64,000 nucleotides of DNA, from assembly GCA_019096155.1 (NCBI GenBank), contig JAHCVI010000005.1, positions 320,468-384,467 on the forward strand. Direction: 5' to 3'. The DNA comes from Staphylotrichum longicolle (taxonomy: Eukaryota; Ascomycota; Sordariomycetes; Sordariales; Chaetomiaceae). This document shows, piece after piece, positions 1-11,360 of the stretch. The notes beneath the pieces are model-generated. The model was not told the DNA's origin and did not search any database. It saw only the letters and a list, made by a program, of their open reading frames with translations. The first letter of the stretch is position 1; each line of letters begins with the position of its first letter. Both the position numbers and the translations under genes were made by a program.

Positions 1-1069
1 GTTAATGGGAGGTTAGGAACCTTGAAGTGGAAAACGCGAAAATGTGACATGGATATGGATGATGGCGCTTCAATCTCCAAGTGGTACTTGGCTAGCAGAC
101 CGACAATCAACTTGACAAGCTCCCGACATTGGGTTGCCACAACAGCGCCTGGGCTCTTAGGATCAAACAACAGCACCAGCTTCTTTAACAGCCAGAGATC
201 GGAATGAGCCCACGCAGGGTATGCGCCTCGCAAAGCTGGGATTTTTGATTAGAGAACTCCTGTATGGTATCGCGACTACAATCAGTACCCCGAGGACGTA
301 GCCGATAGTGTTGGGTATTTGGCCGAAGCTCGTATCCTTGGTGGAGCTCAAGTCGTCTTTGATCCGCGTAACCCCGAGTTAGTAAAAATAAGCAGCGGTA
401 AGCTCTTTACCATTAGGGAGAGGAGTCGGAGGCAGGTACGGGAATGGGAAGCGCAGCCTGGGGAGCCTGAGTGAATACCGCCGCACTCGCGTTGACGACA
501 ATGTTCCCAGCTAGCCGACCTGCTGTTCCAACAGTATTTTTGCTCTGGCGATCTCTGGTGGTGGGTGTCACTTTGAGCCAGTGGTGTCTTTGGTCAGCGC
601 AGCCGGGCACCTGGGAAGACTGCAAGGAGGAAGAGAAGCCGAGCTGTTTCGAAAGTGGTGATGTTCAATCTGGTTGGGCCTTTTCGTCGGGGAGCATAAG
701 TAGGGGCTGGCAATGAAACGTTGGCAAGTACCTCAGTCAGTGAATCAACATTGGCGCAGCTGTCAACATTGCGATAGTGGAAATGCAGTGAGTAGCCGGG
801 CCTTCGTTTGAGTACAGTCATTCAGTAAGGGTGAAACACACTAAATGAACTTCATCACAGCACTATTGCTCCCTCTTCACACGCACTGATTACCTATTCC
901 TGCCTATCTACTACTTCACAGGAGCGAATTCAGTCAGGGTTTGTACTACCTATCCCACATCAAATCCAGTATCCTCGATTGCCATCTACACATGCACCAC
1001 CATTATCGTAGGCCTTTATATCACAACGATAACTTCACCATGTACACATCACTTACTCACACACACCCT
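1..1069. other. Left flank and 3' region of the aminopeptidase gene
   Basis: No ORF here has a convincing start, splice pattern or recognisable product. The right part, about 840-1069, is AT-richer and probably holds the 3' UTR of the minus-strand aminopeptidase gene. Nothing else is seen. Confidence 0.4.
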
Positions 1070-4000
1070 CTACGCATAGCCATTCCCAACCAACCACTCC
1101 TTGACCCCCTTGGCGTCCCTCTCCTTGTACGCGGCCCGCCCCCGAATCTTATCCTTGACCTGCTCCAGCGTGCGGTCAAAGCCCTTGGTGCTGACCCCGC
1201 CAAAGAAGCGCTCAATGTCCTTGAGCGTCTCGAGGTCTGTAAACTTGGGCAAGCTGACGTTGACCATGCGGTCCACCACGATCGGGTTCCCGCCCAGCTT
1301 GGCATTGAACTGATCCCAGTTATCCCTCAGATACGCCCACAGCAGCGGCCGGCCTGCGCGGTTCGCAGCCAGCACACCCGAGAGGATGTGCATGTCCGCG
1401 GGGGGGACCGAGTCGGCTGCCGATGCGGGAGGCGAGGTGCTGAAGATGAAGGGCAGCAGGACATCCTTGATGATGGCCTCGTCGCCCGTGTGACCGAGCG
1501 CCTGCAGGCAGATTTCCTTGCCGTCGATGGCGGGAGTCGTGTACCACTCCTTCTTCAGGGCGGCCACGGCGTTGGAGGGGTCCCGGAGGATGGCGGCGCG
1601 GTAGACCGGGGCGCGGAGGTCGGCGGCGATGGGGGACTCGGTCGGGTTGGACTGGTACGCGGACCAGCGCTTGAAGGCATCGGCACCGACCCTGTGGACG
1701 TTAGCATTATAGTGGAAAGTCAGGATGGGAAGGGAGGGGGGCATACTCCTCGTGCGAGTTCGCAACGGCAGTGAGCAACAACCGCTTCCGCAGCAGGCTG
1801 GTGTTAAAGTCCTCGTCCTTGGGACCTTCCCAACCAACCTGCTTCAGCGCCTTGTCAATCAGCTCCAGCGTGAACTTCTCCAGGCCCTTCTTGACCTGCT
1901 CGTCATCGCCAAAGATGGACTTGAGCGTCGCAATCGAGTCGAGAGCCTGGCTCAGCACGCGGTAGTGGGTCTCGCTCTTCAGGCCCTGGATGAACGACAA
2001 CAGCGCGCCAGTGGTGGCGTACCCGGAGAAAGCCAGGTCGGCGGCGGAGCCAATGATGAAGATCTTGTCCTCGGTGGTGAGGTACTGCAGCTGCGTCCCG
2101 AGGAGCTTCAGCCTGGACTCGGGGTAGTTGACTCGGTAGAAACCCGTGGCATTGGCGTTGAGTTGGTAAAACTCCTCACTGACGCCGTCGATGGTGGACT
2201 CCTTGGACGTGAGGGCGAGCGGCTCGACCCCCTCGGAGCCAACCTTGCCCTTGATGGCGAGCGGCACCCACCAGGTGATCTGGTCATCCTCGGGCTTGAC
2301 GTCGCCAGTGGAGAGGAAACGAGACTGCTTGACCGAGATCTGCTGCTTGCCCTCGGTGACGGTCAGCACGGGAAATCCGACCTTCTCGATCCAAGGCTTC
2401 ATCATGCTGTGGACATCGACACCAGAGGCCTCGCTCAGTGCGCTCCAGAGAGCCTCGGTCTTGGCATTGCCATAGGCGTGCTTCTTCAGATAGATGGCGA
2501 TGCCCTTGAGGAATGTCTTGATGCCGAGGTTCGAGGCCAACATGCGGATCATGGAGCAGCCCTTGAGGTAGCTGATCTTGTCGAAGATCTGGTTCACGTC
2601 AAGCGCATCACGGACTTCGACCTGGATCGGGTGCGAGGAGCGAACGCCGTCCAAAGAAAAGGCCTGGTCCATGCCCTCGTTGATGAACTGCGGCCACACC
2701 TCCCAGTCGGGGTGGAGGTGGTCCGTCGCGAGCCAGCCGGCCCATGTGGCGAAACCTTCGTTTAGCCACAGCTCGTCCCACCAGTCCATGGTCACGAGGT
2801 TGCCAAACCACTGGTGGGCCAGTTCGTGAGCGACGACATAGGCGATCCTGTTGCGGAACCGGGCCTCGGAAAGCTTCTCGTCAAACAAAATGGCCGTCAT
2901 ACGGTACGTGACCAGACCCCAGTTCTCCATGGCACCGTGGGTGAACTCGTGGACGGCAAGGATATCGCTCTTGGGAAGGGGGTAGTCGATCTCAAACTGC
3001 TCAGAGAAGTAGTCGATGATCTTGGGCGCGTGTTCCAACGCCCAGCGGCCCTGCTCCTTCAGCCCGCGGGTCGTGTACACACGCACGGGGAGCTTCTTGC
3101 CGTTGTACTCACGCTCCGTGGCCGACTCGACATACTCAAAGTCACCGACTGCCCAGGCGAGAAGGTAGGTGCTCATGATGGGGCTGCGCTCAAAGGAAAC
3201 GAGCTTCTTGCCACCACCAACCGTCTTCGTCTCCTTCTCGGGCATGTTGGAGAGAGCGACCTGGTCCTCGGGGATCTCAATGGCAAAGTCGAAGGTGGCC
3301 TTGAGGTTCGGCTCATCGAAGCAGGGGAACGCACGGCGGGCATCGCAGGCCTCAAACTGCGTGCTCAGCATGTAGTGGAACTCGTCGTCGCGGGGCACGC
3401 TCGCGGCCGCCGGGGCAGCGGGCTTGTACTGGCTGCGGTAGAAGCCAGCCATGTCATGGTTGAGCTCGCCCGTGAAGTCGATGGTCAACGAGGCCTTGGC
3501 GGACGCGGGCAGCTCCTCGGGGAAGCTGATGGTGGACCGCTGGGTCTTGGTGTCCTCGGAGAAGGCGGTCGACTCCCACGACTGGTCATTCTTGGCCTGG
3601 CTGACGACAACCTTGGAGCTGAGCAGCTTCAGCTCCAGAGTGTTGAGCACGATCTCGCGCGTAGGCTTGACAACCTCGCCATCGATCCTGGGACCGTCAG
3701 CAACCAATAACCCAAGCTCGACCAGACGAACTTCAGAACCTACCTGACAGTGCCCTTGTAGGACCAGTTCTTGAAGTCGAGGTCCGTGATCAGCAAGTCA
3801 TAGTGGACCGGCTTGAAGTTATCCGGGAGGATATCTCTGTCCGTCATGTTTGCCCGCTTGTGCTTGAAGGATGCGTGGGAGCAGGAGCGGGGGAACCCGA
3901 GAGGTGCGGAGGCAGACGCCGAGCGGAGGGGGAGGGGGAGGGATCTGCGGGGTCTCGATGACGACGAAGTGGGCCGAGACGAGAGCGATGAGAGCTGCCT

Positions 4001-4126
4001 GAAGCTGTTGTTGACCTGCAAAGCAACGACAGCGGGCGAGAGGATCCGAGACGTTCGCGGCGTGCAGCTCAGAGAAGGCGGCAAAGCTAAAAACCTTGCT
4101 CTGGCGAGGATGCGTGAGTGAGGCAT
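1070..4126 (-). CDS. M1-family zinc aminopeptidase (yeast Ape2/Aap1 type)
   Basis: Removes N-terminal residues from peptides. Model: complement(join(1070..1691,1747..3687,3744..4126)), 981 aa, two introns of 55 and 56 bp with GTATGC and GTAGGT donors. Numbered from the first ATG, the exopeptidase motif GAMEN is at about 379-383 and the zinc site HELAH at 415-419, with the third ligand Glu near 438 (NEGFA), which is the HEXXH-X18-E arrangement. The last third fits the ERAP1-like helical domain. The first 93 residues are rich in Arg, Ser, Leu and Pro and almost free of acidic residues, like a mitochondrial presequence. A second ATG at 3847 begins MTDRDILPDN, directly before the conserved beta domain, and would give a cytosolic form of about 888 aa. 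The family and frame are secure; which start is used is open. Confidence 0.95.
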
Positions 4127-5063
4127 GGGAAGGGAAGCTTCAAAGGACCCGAGAGGTGAAGTGCTCTGGGGTCAAGCTTTGGCAGGGACCCACTCCAACA
4201 TGGAACTCAATCCGCCCAATGACGGCAGCAATGGGGCAGGAAGGGGACTGGATTCTGTCAGACGTTTGTTTGAGGGGAAGGAAACAGCAGCTCGGCTGGG
4301 ATGCGGCCCTCGGCAGCAACCAGCCAATGCGTGAAAAAAATTGCCCCAAAGTGAGACGTAATCGAGAATACACAGAATTCCCAAAAGGATATCTGAAATT
4401 GAATTGAAGGTTTCTCTTTACACAGCTTCCGCTTCGGGATTGAAGCTTGACTGGATCAGCATGCAGAGATGGGAAGGAGGGCTGAGCAATCGTGGATGTC
4501 GCGTTCGATGAACCCCGCCATCGTGCTTTCTGATGGGTCCAAGCTGCATGACAGTGGGGCAACGGCCTCCCCCTGCCCTGGTGTTTCCCAAACGGCACAC
4601 GAGCAATGTGGATTTGTGAAAGCTTCAAGACCGGCAGTATCCGCTGGGAAACAGTTTCTCGAAAAAGAGAGAGAGAAAATTCGCATTCAGCATGGAGAAA
4701 ACGACGCTGGAATCATGTCATTGCGCTGTCCCTCGTCTGAAATGCATGTCTGTTTACATGCTCGTCTCCATGCTCGTCTCGGCCACAACCCAGCAACGCA
4801 GAGCAACCCGGAAGTGCAGCAAACACAAGAAAGCCCATCCATCCAACGCCAACCCTGAGAGACAATGCCGAGGACCCAAGAAGCAAGTAAAAGCAATGCG
4901 GAGTCCAGAGCAACCGCTTAATCCCCTCCACCAATGCATCTCGAACGAACCAGTCTCCATACCAATGCCCATAACCCATGAATATGCATCCCATTCCATC
5001 CCACACCATCAACCGAGCCCAACCCAAACCCATTCCATAGCGTATCCCATCCCAGGCACCCAT
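4127..5063. other. Intergenic: aminopeptidase promoter and TCP11-like 3' UTR
   Basis: This lies between two minus-strand genes in tandem. It must hold the 5' region of the aminopeptidase and the 3' end of the TCP11-like gene. Short ORFs on both strands have no homology-like features. No clear TATA box is seen. Confidence 0.4.
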
Positions 5064-8000
5064 TCAAACACTCCTCTCCCCGCCCTCCGCCGCAACATCC
5101 TCAGCAACCCGATCCCACCACGCCCCATGCGCGTCCCGGTCCACCGCCGACACCCTCCCCATCATATCCACCATATCCCTGACCTTGTCCACAAACTCGG
5201 CCAGGCCCAAGCCAGCCAGCTTCTCGCCCGCCGTGCTCGTGGCCCGGACCTTCTCGCTCGCCGACGCCGCCGCCAGCCGCGCAAGGACGTGACCGCGCAG
5301 CCTCCCCAGCAGGAGCCGCAGCACCGGGTCCCTGAGCTCCGCGTCCCGCTGCCGCGACTGCGACGACTGCGACTGCGACTGCGACGCCGCCTCGGCGCTC
5401 GCGGCGAGGAACTTGTTCACCAGCCCTCGAAGGTGCTGCTTCGTGGCCGCGGGCATCGACCGCCCCGCCTCGAGCGCCGCGATGATGCCTTCGGCGGCCA
5501 CCTCGGGCGTCATCGCGTCGGCGGCCTTCTTTTTCTGAGGGCCGTCGCTCCGCTCGAGCACGGCCAGGATGCGTTGCGCCTCGCTGCGCCAGGGGGCGCG
5601 CACGTCGCGCTTGAGGAGGTTCTTGCACTGCAGGAGGATGGCGCCCGTGGTGATGATGTGGCGCGTGAGGCGGCCGGCTTCGAGGACGCGCTTGTGGTCG
5701 AGGCGGAGCATCTCGGGGGTTTCGTCGCGCGGGATGGGAGAGACCTGCGTGAAGAGGTCCACCAGGAGCTGCGCGTAGATGCGGTTGGCCGTGGGGCGAG
5801 AGGCGGGGTGGTTGATGCCCTCCGGGTCCCGGCGTGAGTTTTCGGTGAGGATTTTGTGGCGTGCGGCGCGCCAGGACTTGGTGGCAACCGAGAGGTCGTG
5901 TTGCCCGGCTGCGATGTCCGTCGCGAACGCCTTGGTCTCGTATGCAGGGGCCTGTTCGATGAGACGTGGTGCTGCGAGCTGGAGGAGGTAGTTGGCATAG
6001 TCGCTCAGCATGACGTCGATGAAGCTGTTGAGCGCCTCGAGGCGGTCGACATAACTGCCCTGGCTCAGCTTCTCCTCGACGAGGGCCTTGACCTCGTCAT
6101 CCCTGACCGGCGCACAGAGTCTAGGGAGCAAGGTTCCCATGGCCTGGAAGAACCTCTCGTACGAGAAGCTGCCCATGGCAAATTGGCGCTTGGCGATGTC
6201 AGTGTCCAACAGTTCGCCGATGAACGTGTGCATCGAGTTGCCGGGCTTGACCAAGCGCTGAAGCTTGTCCCGAATCAGATCGGCGATCTTGAGAAGCAGA
6301 AAGAAGTGCGCTTCCTGATTATGCGCCTGCATCGTCGACCGCATCTCTTGAAAGAGTGGGGCAAGCAGGTGCTCCTGCTGTTCGTGGTACTCGTGGGGTT
6401 CCGTCCGGAACTCCTTGTTGATGGCCAGCTCGTGGACGACAATCCGGTTGTCCGGCAGCAGGCTCTTCCCGCTGGGGACGACGATGCTGACCTTGAAAGG
6501 CTCGGGCCTTCTCGACGGCGTGGCCGGAGGGGTCGGAGTTTGCGTCTGCGACGGGTGCTCGTGGCTCTCTTCCACGCCAAGGACCCCCATCGCAGTCTCC
6601 GTGACTGTGTGATCTGCTACGCGTGGCTTCGTGTCGCCAACAGGCTTCTTCGCCCTCGTTTTGCGGGCTGCCTTTACGGCCTCCGCAACGAGTTGTTTGC
6701 CCTTGGATGCGCCGGCGAGCTTTTTGATTCTCACCAACAGCAGCAGCTGGTTGTTGCGAATGCTTTCCTTGTACACCTGATCCACCGAGCCGTCGGTGGT
6801 GTCCTTGACCGACTCCCAGATGGCATCCAGCTCGACAAACTGCATGACCATCAAATCCACCAGAGAACTCGAGTCCCGCGCCTTCCATGCAATCAGGGCG
6901 TTGTAAAAGGTGGCGTATACCTCGGGGAAGGCTGCGAGCAGCGCCGGAGGCGGCGTGAAATTGTTGAAAGCCGTCAGTCGCCCGAGAATATTCTCAAACA
7001 GAACCAACAGGTCCCTAGCCTTGCCGACTAGCTCCTGAGATTGGGGATTGGCCAGGTTGTCCTTGGGCATGGGCTGTGCCTGGCTCGACTCGGGCTCTTC
7101 CGGCCGCTCCTTTTCCTCCTTGTTACTAAGCACTTGCGACGGGTGGCCCAGGATGAGAAAGGCGCTGAGAAAAGACCGCACCGCGGCCATTTCGTCAACA
7201 GAGCCGGACGCGCCCTCGTCGAGTCCGCAGATGCGAAGGATGCGTGCCGTCAGCACCAGCACGCTCTCCTGGGAAAGCAGCATGGTGACCTCGTCAAACG
7301 AGGTATCCCGGACCGCGTCCAGGGACAAGCCCAGCGCCGAAAACTCGGCCACCGCCTGCTTCCTCTTTCTCGCCTTCCAGCACCACTGTATCCTCGAGGC
7401 AGCCGACTCCTCTGTCAGTGGGCTCGGCTCGCGCTCCTTGACCTCCTCGACTTCAGGCATCACCTCCACCGCGGTGGGCTTGCGGGTGCCAAGGCTTTGC
7501 CCGCGTTCTCGCCCTTTCACTCGGAGAGCGTTCCGGGTGCGCAGCTCTTCCCTCCGCCTCTCGGCTTCGGCGAGTCGCTCCTCCATCTGCAGCTTCATCT
7601 TGCGAATCTCCTGCTCCCGCTTCTCCTTCATGCTTTCGGCGACTGCCTTGGCCCGCCTCACCTCCTCGGCGCACGCAGCGGCGATCTCGGCGAGGTTGCG
7701 CTCGCGCGCCTGGGCGGCGGCAAGGGCTCGCTCCTCGCTCGCGCTGGTGTTTTTGGTCACGGCCTTGGCGAGGGCGGCCCGGATACGCACCTTTTCGGCG
7801 TGTGCGGCACGGTCGGCGAGCCGCGCCTTGCGGTCCTCGAGAATCGAGGCCCGGCGCAAGTGCTGGGCAACATACTTGCTCTGGGGACCCCCGTCTCGGT
7901 GACACCCGTGAGACGAGCGGGAGTGGGCCGAAGAGATGCTGTTGCGGCGCGACGAGGCTGCGCTGTCTTTGCGTCGGGTCTGGTTCGTCGGGCGGTAAAA

Positions 8001-8279
8001 GAGCCTGGCGGCGATGTGCGGCGGCGGGGTGGAGACCTTGGTGTTTTCTTCCCCGTCGACGAGTTCCATCTCCTCGGCGGGTGGCGGGAGAGCGCCGTCT
8101 GCGGTTGCGTCGGGCATGCCTGCCGAGGGCTGGCCGTTCGATTCCTCGAGGTTCCGAGCAGGCTCGGTCAGGTCGAGTGACGCGCGCCGCATCGTGCTCG
8201 TGGTGGTTGCGGGGTTCGTGCCAGGGAAGGGGCGGATCGCGTCGGGGTTCAGATCTTCAAGGCGGGAGTCTGGAGTCAA
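5064..8279 (-). CDS. TCP11 family protein (SOK1-like), with IQ motif and coiled coil
   Basis: Single-exon gene, 1071 aa. The family includes mammalian T-complex protein 11 and yeast Sok1, a dosage suppressor of protein kinase A loss. A disordered N terminus (1-140) is followed by a Glu/Arg/Ala-rich coiled coil (about 145-260). An IQ-type calmodulin-binding motif at about 293-312 contains AASRIQWCWKARKRKQ. The C-terminal half has the TCP11 signature, for example FSYERFFQAMGTLLPRLCAP and VRDDEVKAL. Three PKA-type sites RRxS stand in the N-terminal third: RRAS at 31-34, RRNS at 111-114 and RRAS at 142-145. A Gln/Ser run (SQSQSQSSQSRQ) lies near the C terminus. Likely a cytoplasmic signalling protein in the cAMP pathway. 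The family call is strong; the calmodulin and PKA links are inferred from motifs. Confidence 0.9.
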   Translation of the reverse strand: MTPDSRLEDLNPDAIRPFPGTNPATTTSTMRRASLDLTEPARNLEESNGQPSAGMPDATADGALPPPAEEMELVDGEENTKVSTPPPHIAARLFYRPTNQTRRKDSAASSRRNSISSAHSRSSHGCHRDGGPQSKYVAQHLRRASILEDRKARLADRAAHAEKVRIRAALAKAVTKNTSASEERALAAAQARERNLAEIAAACAEEVRRAKAVAESMKEKREQEIRKMKLQMEERLAEAERRREELRTRNALRVKGRERGQSLGTRKPTAVEVMPEVEEVKEREPSPLTEESAASRIQWCWKARKRKQAVAEFSALGLSLDAVRDTSFDEVTMLLSQESVLVLTARILRICGLDEGASGSVDEMAAVRSFLSAFLILGHPSQVLSNKEEKERPEEPESSQAQPMPKDNLANPQSQELVGKARDLLVLFENILGRLTAFNNFTPPPALLAAFPEVYATFYNALIAWKARDSSSLVDLMVMQFVELDAIWESVKDTTDGSVDQVYKESIRNNQLLLLVRIKKLAGASKGKQLVAEAVKAARKTRAKKPVGDTKPRVADHTVTETAMGVLGVEESHEHPSQTQTPTPPATPSRRPEPFKVSIVVPSGKSLLPDNRIVVHELAINKEFRTEPHEYHEQQEHLLAPLFQEMRSTMQAHNQEAHFFLLLKIADLIRDKLQRLVKPGNSMHTFIGELLDTDIAKRQFAMGSFSYERFFQAMGTLLPRLCAPVRDDEVKALVEEKLSQGSYVDRLEALNSFIDVMLSDYANYLLQLAAPRLIEQAPAYETKAFATDIAAGQHDLSVATKSWRAARHKILTENSRRDPEGINHPASRPTANRIYAQLLVDLFTQVSPIPRDETPEMLRLDHKRVLEAGRLTRHIITTGAILLQCKNLLKRDVRAPWRSEAQRILAVLERSDGPQKKKAADAMTPEVAAEGIIAALEAGRSMPAATKQHLRGLVNKFLAASAEAASQSQSQSSQSRQRDAELRDPVLRLLLGRLRGHVLARLAAASASEKVRATSTAGEKLAGLGLAEFVDKVRDMVDMMGRVSAVDRDAHGAWWDRVAEDVAAEGGERSV

Positions 8280-9267
8280 TGTCGGATCGGTGGAGAGTGG
8301 AGATGGGCGTCTGTCTCATGGACTTGGATGCAAACGAAATTCGGCCGGGCGTGCGGGTCTGGGGAATGCGGTCTGCGAAAAGTGTCTTCGTTAAAAAACA
8401 AACACGCCGGATAAAGGCGGTCGAAAACGGACTGAGGGGAGTCTCGAACCGCGAATCTCGAGTCCGCAGGAAGTGGATGAAAGCAGAGAAATGTCGCAGG
8501 GCACTGGCAAAAGAATGTCACAAGAAGAAGATGGACGAGGAGGACCGGAGAAGCCGCCAGCAGAACCTAGAGAAGTCGGTGCTAGCAGGTCCCGTCATTT
8601 GCTGACACAATGGAGCACACGAATGGCAAGACGAGGCGACAGGAATGGAAGGCTGGGGAACCTTGATGACGGCAGCAAGAAGCTTGGGCCCGAGCTGCAT
8701 GCAGAAGTGGTCCCTCCAAAGAGTCCCAGGCGTCGCAACCTGAAAGACCTGCAACAGGCAGGCGGGGCACAGATCCTGCCAAGGCCCGCGGGGATCAATG
8801 CAATCGATAAACACCCAGGACTCACTAACAGCTTTCCCAGGCGGAAGCTAGGCTTTCTGCTAACAGGACCTGTACCCGACCCGGTCAAGCCCCCAGAACT
8901 GCCCGAGACACTGGTGTCGTCCCGAGCTGAGCCCGCCCTGCAATCTCGGTCTTGTGACTGGTTTCTTCCAACTTCAGACCCGGAACTCTTCCTTCGCTTC
9001 CAAGGCAGCCACCTCGGTCAAGCCGAGGGCAGCAAGGACAGAGCTTCACGATGCCAATCAGAGGGGATGGTTGCGAGCTTGGTTCATCTGCGCTTGGTTC
9101 ATCTGCAGTTTCCGTCCCGAGACATTGCATCCCTCTATCCTCGGCTGCAACACGTCGCACCCGAGTGTGTTGACTGGTGTCATGCATCGTGCCATTTCGG
9201 CGTACCTTACTGACTTCTAGAAACATAAGGTACTTGGTATCAAATTTCGACCGGCGTCTTCCCTCTG
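8280..9267. other. Intergenic, upstream of the TCP11-like gene
   Basis: Promoter and 5' UTR of the TCP11-like gene and 3' end of the next minus-strand gene. The ORFs here are short, overlap on both strands and have no recognisable content. Confidence 0.35.
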
Positions 9268-10281
9268 TCACCTCCCGGCCTCCAGCTCAATCACCGAGCT
9301 GTTGATGGTCAGTGCCTGCCCCGGCTTGTGTCCCCTCCCCAACCTCGACCCTTGCAGTTCGTGCACCAGCCTCTGTCCCCAGGTCGAGTCGCCCGGCAGC
9401 TCAGGCGACATCATCCAGACGCCATCGTCAATCACCATCTCCGCCTTGGCCACCGGCACAAACAGCCCGCGCTCGCCCTTCCCCAGCCGCCTGAGCCTCC
9501 TCTGGCTCGACGCCTGCGTCCCGTCCTCCTCGCTGTCTCGCTCCCGCCGCCTCTTTCGCCGCCACATGAGATAGGCGACCTCCATCGCGACCACGAACGC
9601 CACGACCAGTATCAACCCCACCGTCAACCCCGCTGCCGCGCCGGGCGTCATGTCGGATACTGCTGCCTCGTCCTGCTCCGGCACAGAGGTAGCAATGCCC
9701 CTCGATGGTGTTGCTCGAAAGACTGTCGGCGATGCTGTTGTTGTTGCTGTGGCCGACGCCCTGGTGCCGGGCACGTCCTGCTGGTTGAACGACTCTGGCA
9801 TCTTGAGCACGAAGCCCGGACTCGACAGGTCGGGATCCGATGCCGCGTACTCGCCCTGGCTCGTCGGCGGTTTGAACCGGAGGACGTATCGCGTCTTGTT
9901 GGCGAGCTGTGCCGAAGGCGGGTCCGACGTCATGAGCTTGAGGTTGCCGTCGTGGGTGAGGTTGACTGCCCCTTTTTGTCGGCCGCATTAGTGAATCTGC
10001 TGCGCCCGGCCCTGGGTGTCTTGCGGTGACTTACTTGCCAGGCACAGTGCTACTGGGTCGGTGTCGAAGCCCCAGCTGGTGAGCCAGAGGTCGTAGATGC
10101 TGTTGTTGAGCGCATTCCAGGAGACGAGGATCTCATCGCCGTGCGTGTACGTCTCGGAGAAGTCCGGATGGTCCCCGTCTGGTTTGTTCCACAGGTACTG
10201 TCTCTGCATAGTTTCTGCGTGTTCCTCTCGCCGGGCTGCCGGTGTCGTCGTGGTGGTCCTTGGCCGTCCCCAGCTTGTCAT
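9268..10281 (-). CDS. Small single-pass membrane protein of unknown function (N terminus uncertain)
   Basis: Two exons: complement(join(9268..9971,10035..10281)), with a 63-bp intron (donor GTAAGT, acceptor AAAAAG) that keeps the frame. The ectodomain contains QYLWNKPDGDHPDFSETYTH and YDLWLTSWG, then a Ser/Thr/Ala-rich stalk. One hydrophobic segment (TPGAAAGLTVGLILVVAFVV) is followed by a basic stop-transfer stretch (WRRKRRRER) and a cytoplasmic tail of about 90 aa. This is the architecture of many fungal cell-surface or stress-sensor-like proteins, but I do not recognise the family. The ATG at 10281 gives no signal peptide. Acceptor-like CAG sites in the first 100 bases suggest a missing upstream exon carrying the signal peptide. 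Confidence 0.6.
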
Positions 10282-11330
10282 TTTGGTCTTGGTTCAGAAT
10301 CACAAGCACACGCTGCAAAACCACCAGCAAGCCTCAGCGTTTGCGCGGATTTACGATCAACGATGGAGAACCCAGATGGCGAGCTCCGGAGCTTATCATA
10401 ACAGCAACCACCCTAGTCAGTTTTGGGCTTCTCTCAGCTTCCTGCCGATGCTGCATATCCCTCGTCAGCGTGTGCCTCCGAGGATGCCTTTTGCAGGCGG
10501 CAGATCGGGTCGCAGAGTCCATGCTGGGACCCAGCCTGTTAGTGAACGAATGAAGTCGTCGTGATGCACCCCGAAGCGCTTACTCGAACCAACGGTCCAG
10601 AGAACGGGCCCCTGATATTGGCCGGATTGGCGGCCGGGACCCAGCACGGCGCTTATCCCGTCCGCCTGGGAACCGTCCACCAATGGCATCGCGCCGGCCT
10701 CGTCAAGCTCGACGCGTCAAGCTGGAGACTTACACGCGAAACTGCCAACTTCCCCTCCTCATGCACCAGGGCCAGCATCGTGCTGACACGTGTGGCTGCA
10801 GGGTGTGCGTGCGAGGGACGAGAGACGAGGGAGGCTCTGTCCTGTGGTGGCAGCTTGCACGTCCGGCACATATGCGGCCGCGGATGCTCAGCCAGCATCC
10901 CAGACATGCGGCCTGAAAACCCGACGTGCAGTCGATCTCTGGATGGTCGACGGCATGGGATGGGATAGTCGCCAAGGGAGCAAGATGTGCCTTGCCATCT
11001 AGGTATGCATGGGGGGACGAACTGCCTCGTTTGGCGTACACCCACCTGTCCCATCATCACCACCTCGCCTGGCACGCGTCTTGAAACCACAGGTGTCCCG
11101 TTCACCTGGGCGGGAGTCAAGCCTGCCTAACTGATTGGCTTGCACAGAGCAGACATCGTTGAACCGGACGAGAGCACACAGTGACACACAAGGCAGTGCA
11201 ACGACACCCACGTGGTGTGAAGTTCATCGCTGCCGGGCTTCGGGCTTCACAGTCGCAGATCCCGCCCAACCTCTACAGTAGTTCCCGACTTGAGCTATTT
11301 TAGCACCGATCTCAACCTGCAAATCTGATC

Positions 11331-11360
11331 GCACTGCACTGCACTGCACTGCACTACACT
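11331..11360. repeat. GCACT pentanucleotide tandem repeat
   Basis: Five perfect GCACT units followed by one ACACT unit, in non-coding sequence. A simple microsatellite with no other role visible. Confidence 0.9.

Noticed and set aside
5856..8180. Several 280-390 codon plus-strand ORFs
   Set aside because: They lie antisense within the TCP11-like gene, whose own frame has clear domains. The shadows have no motifs.
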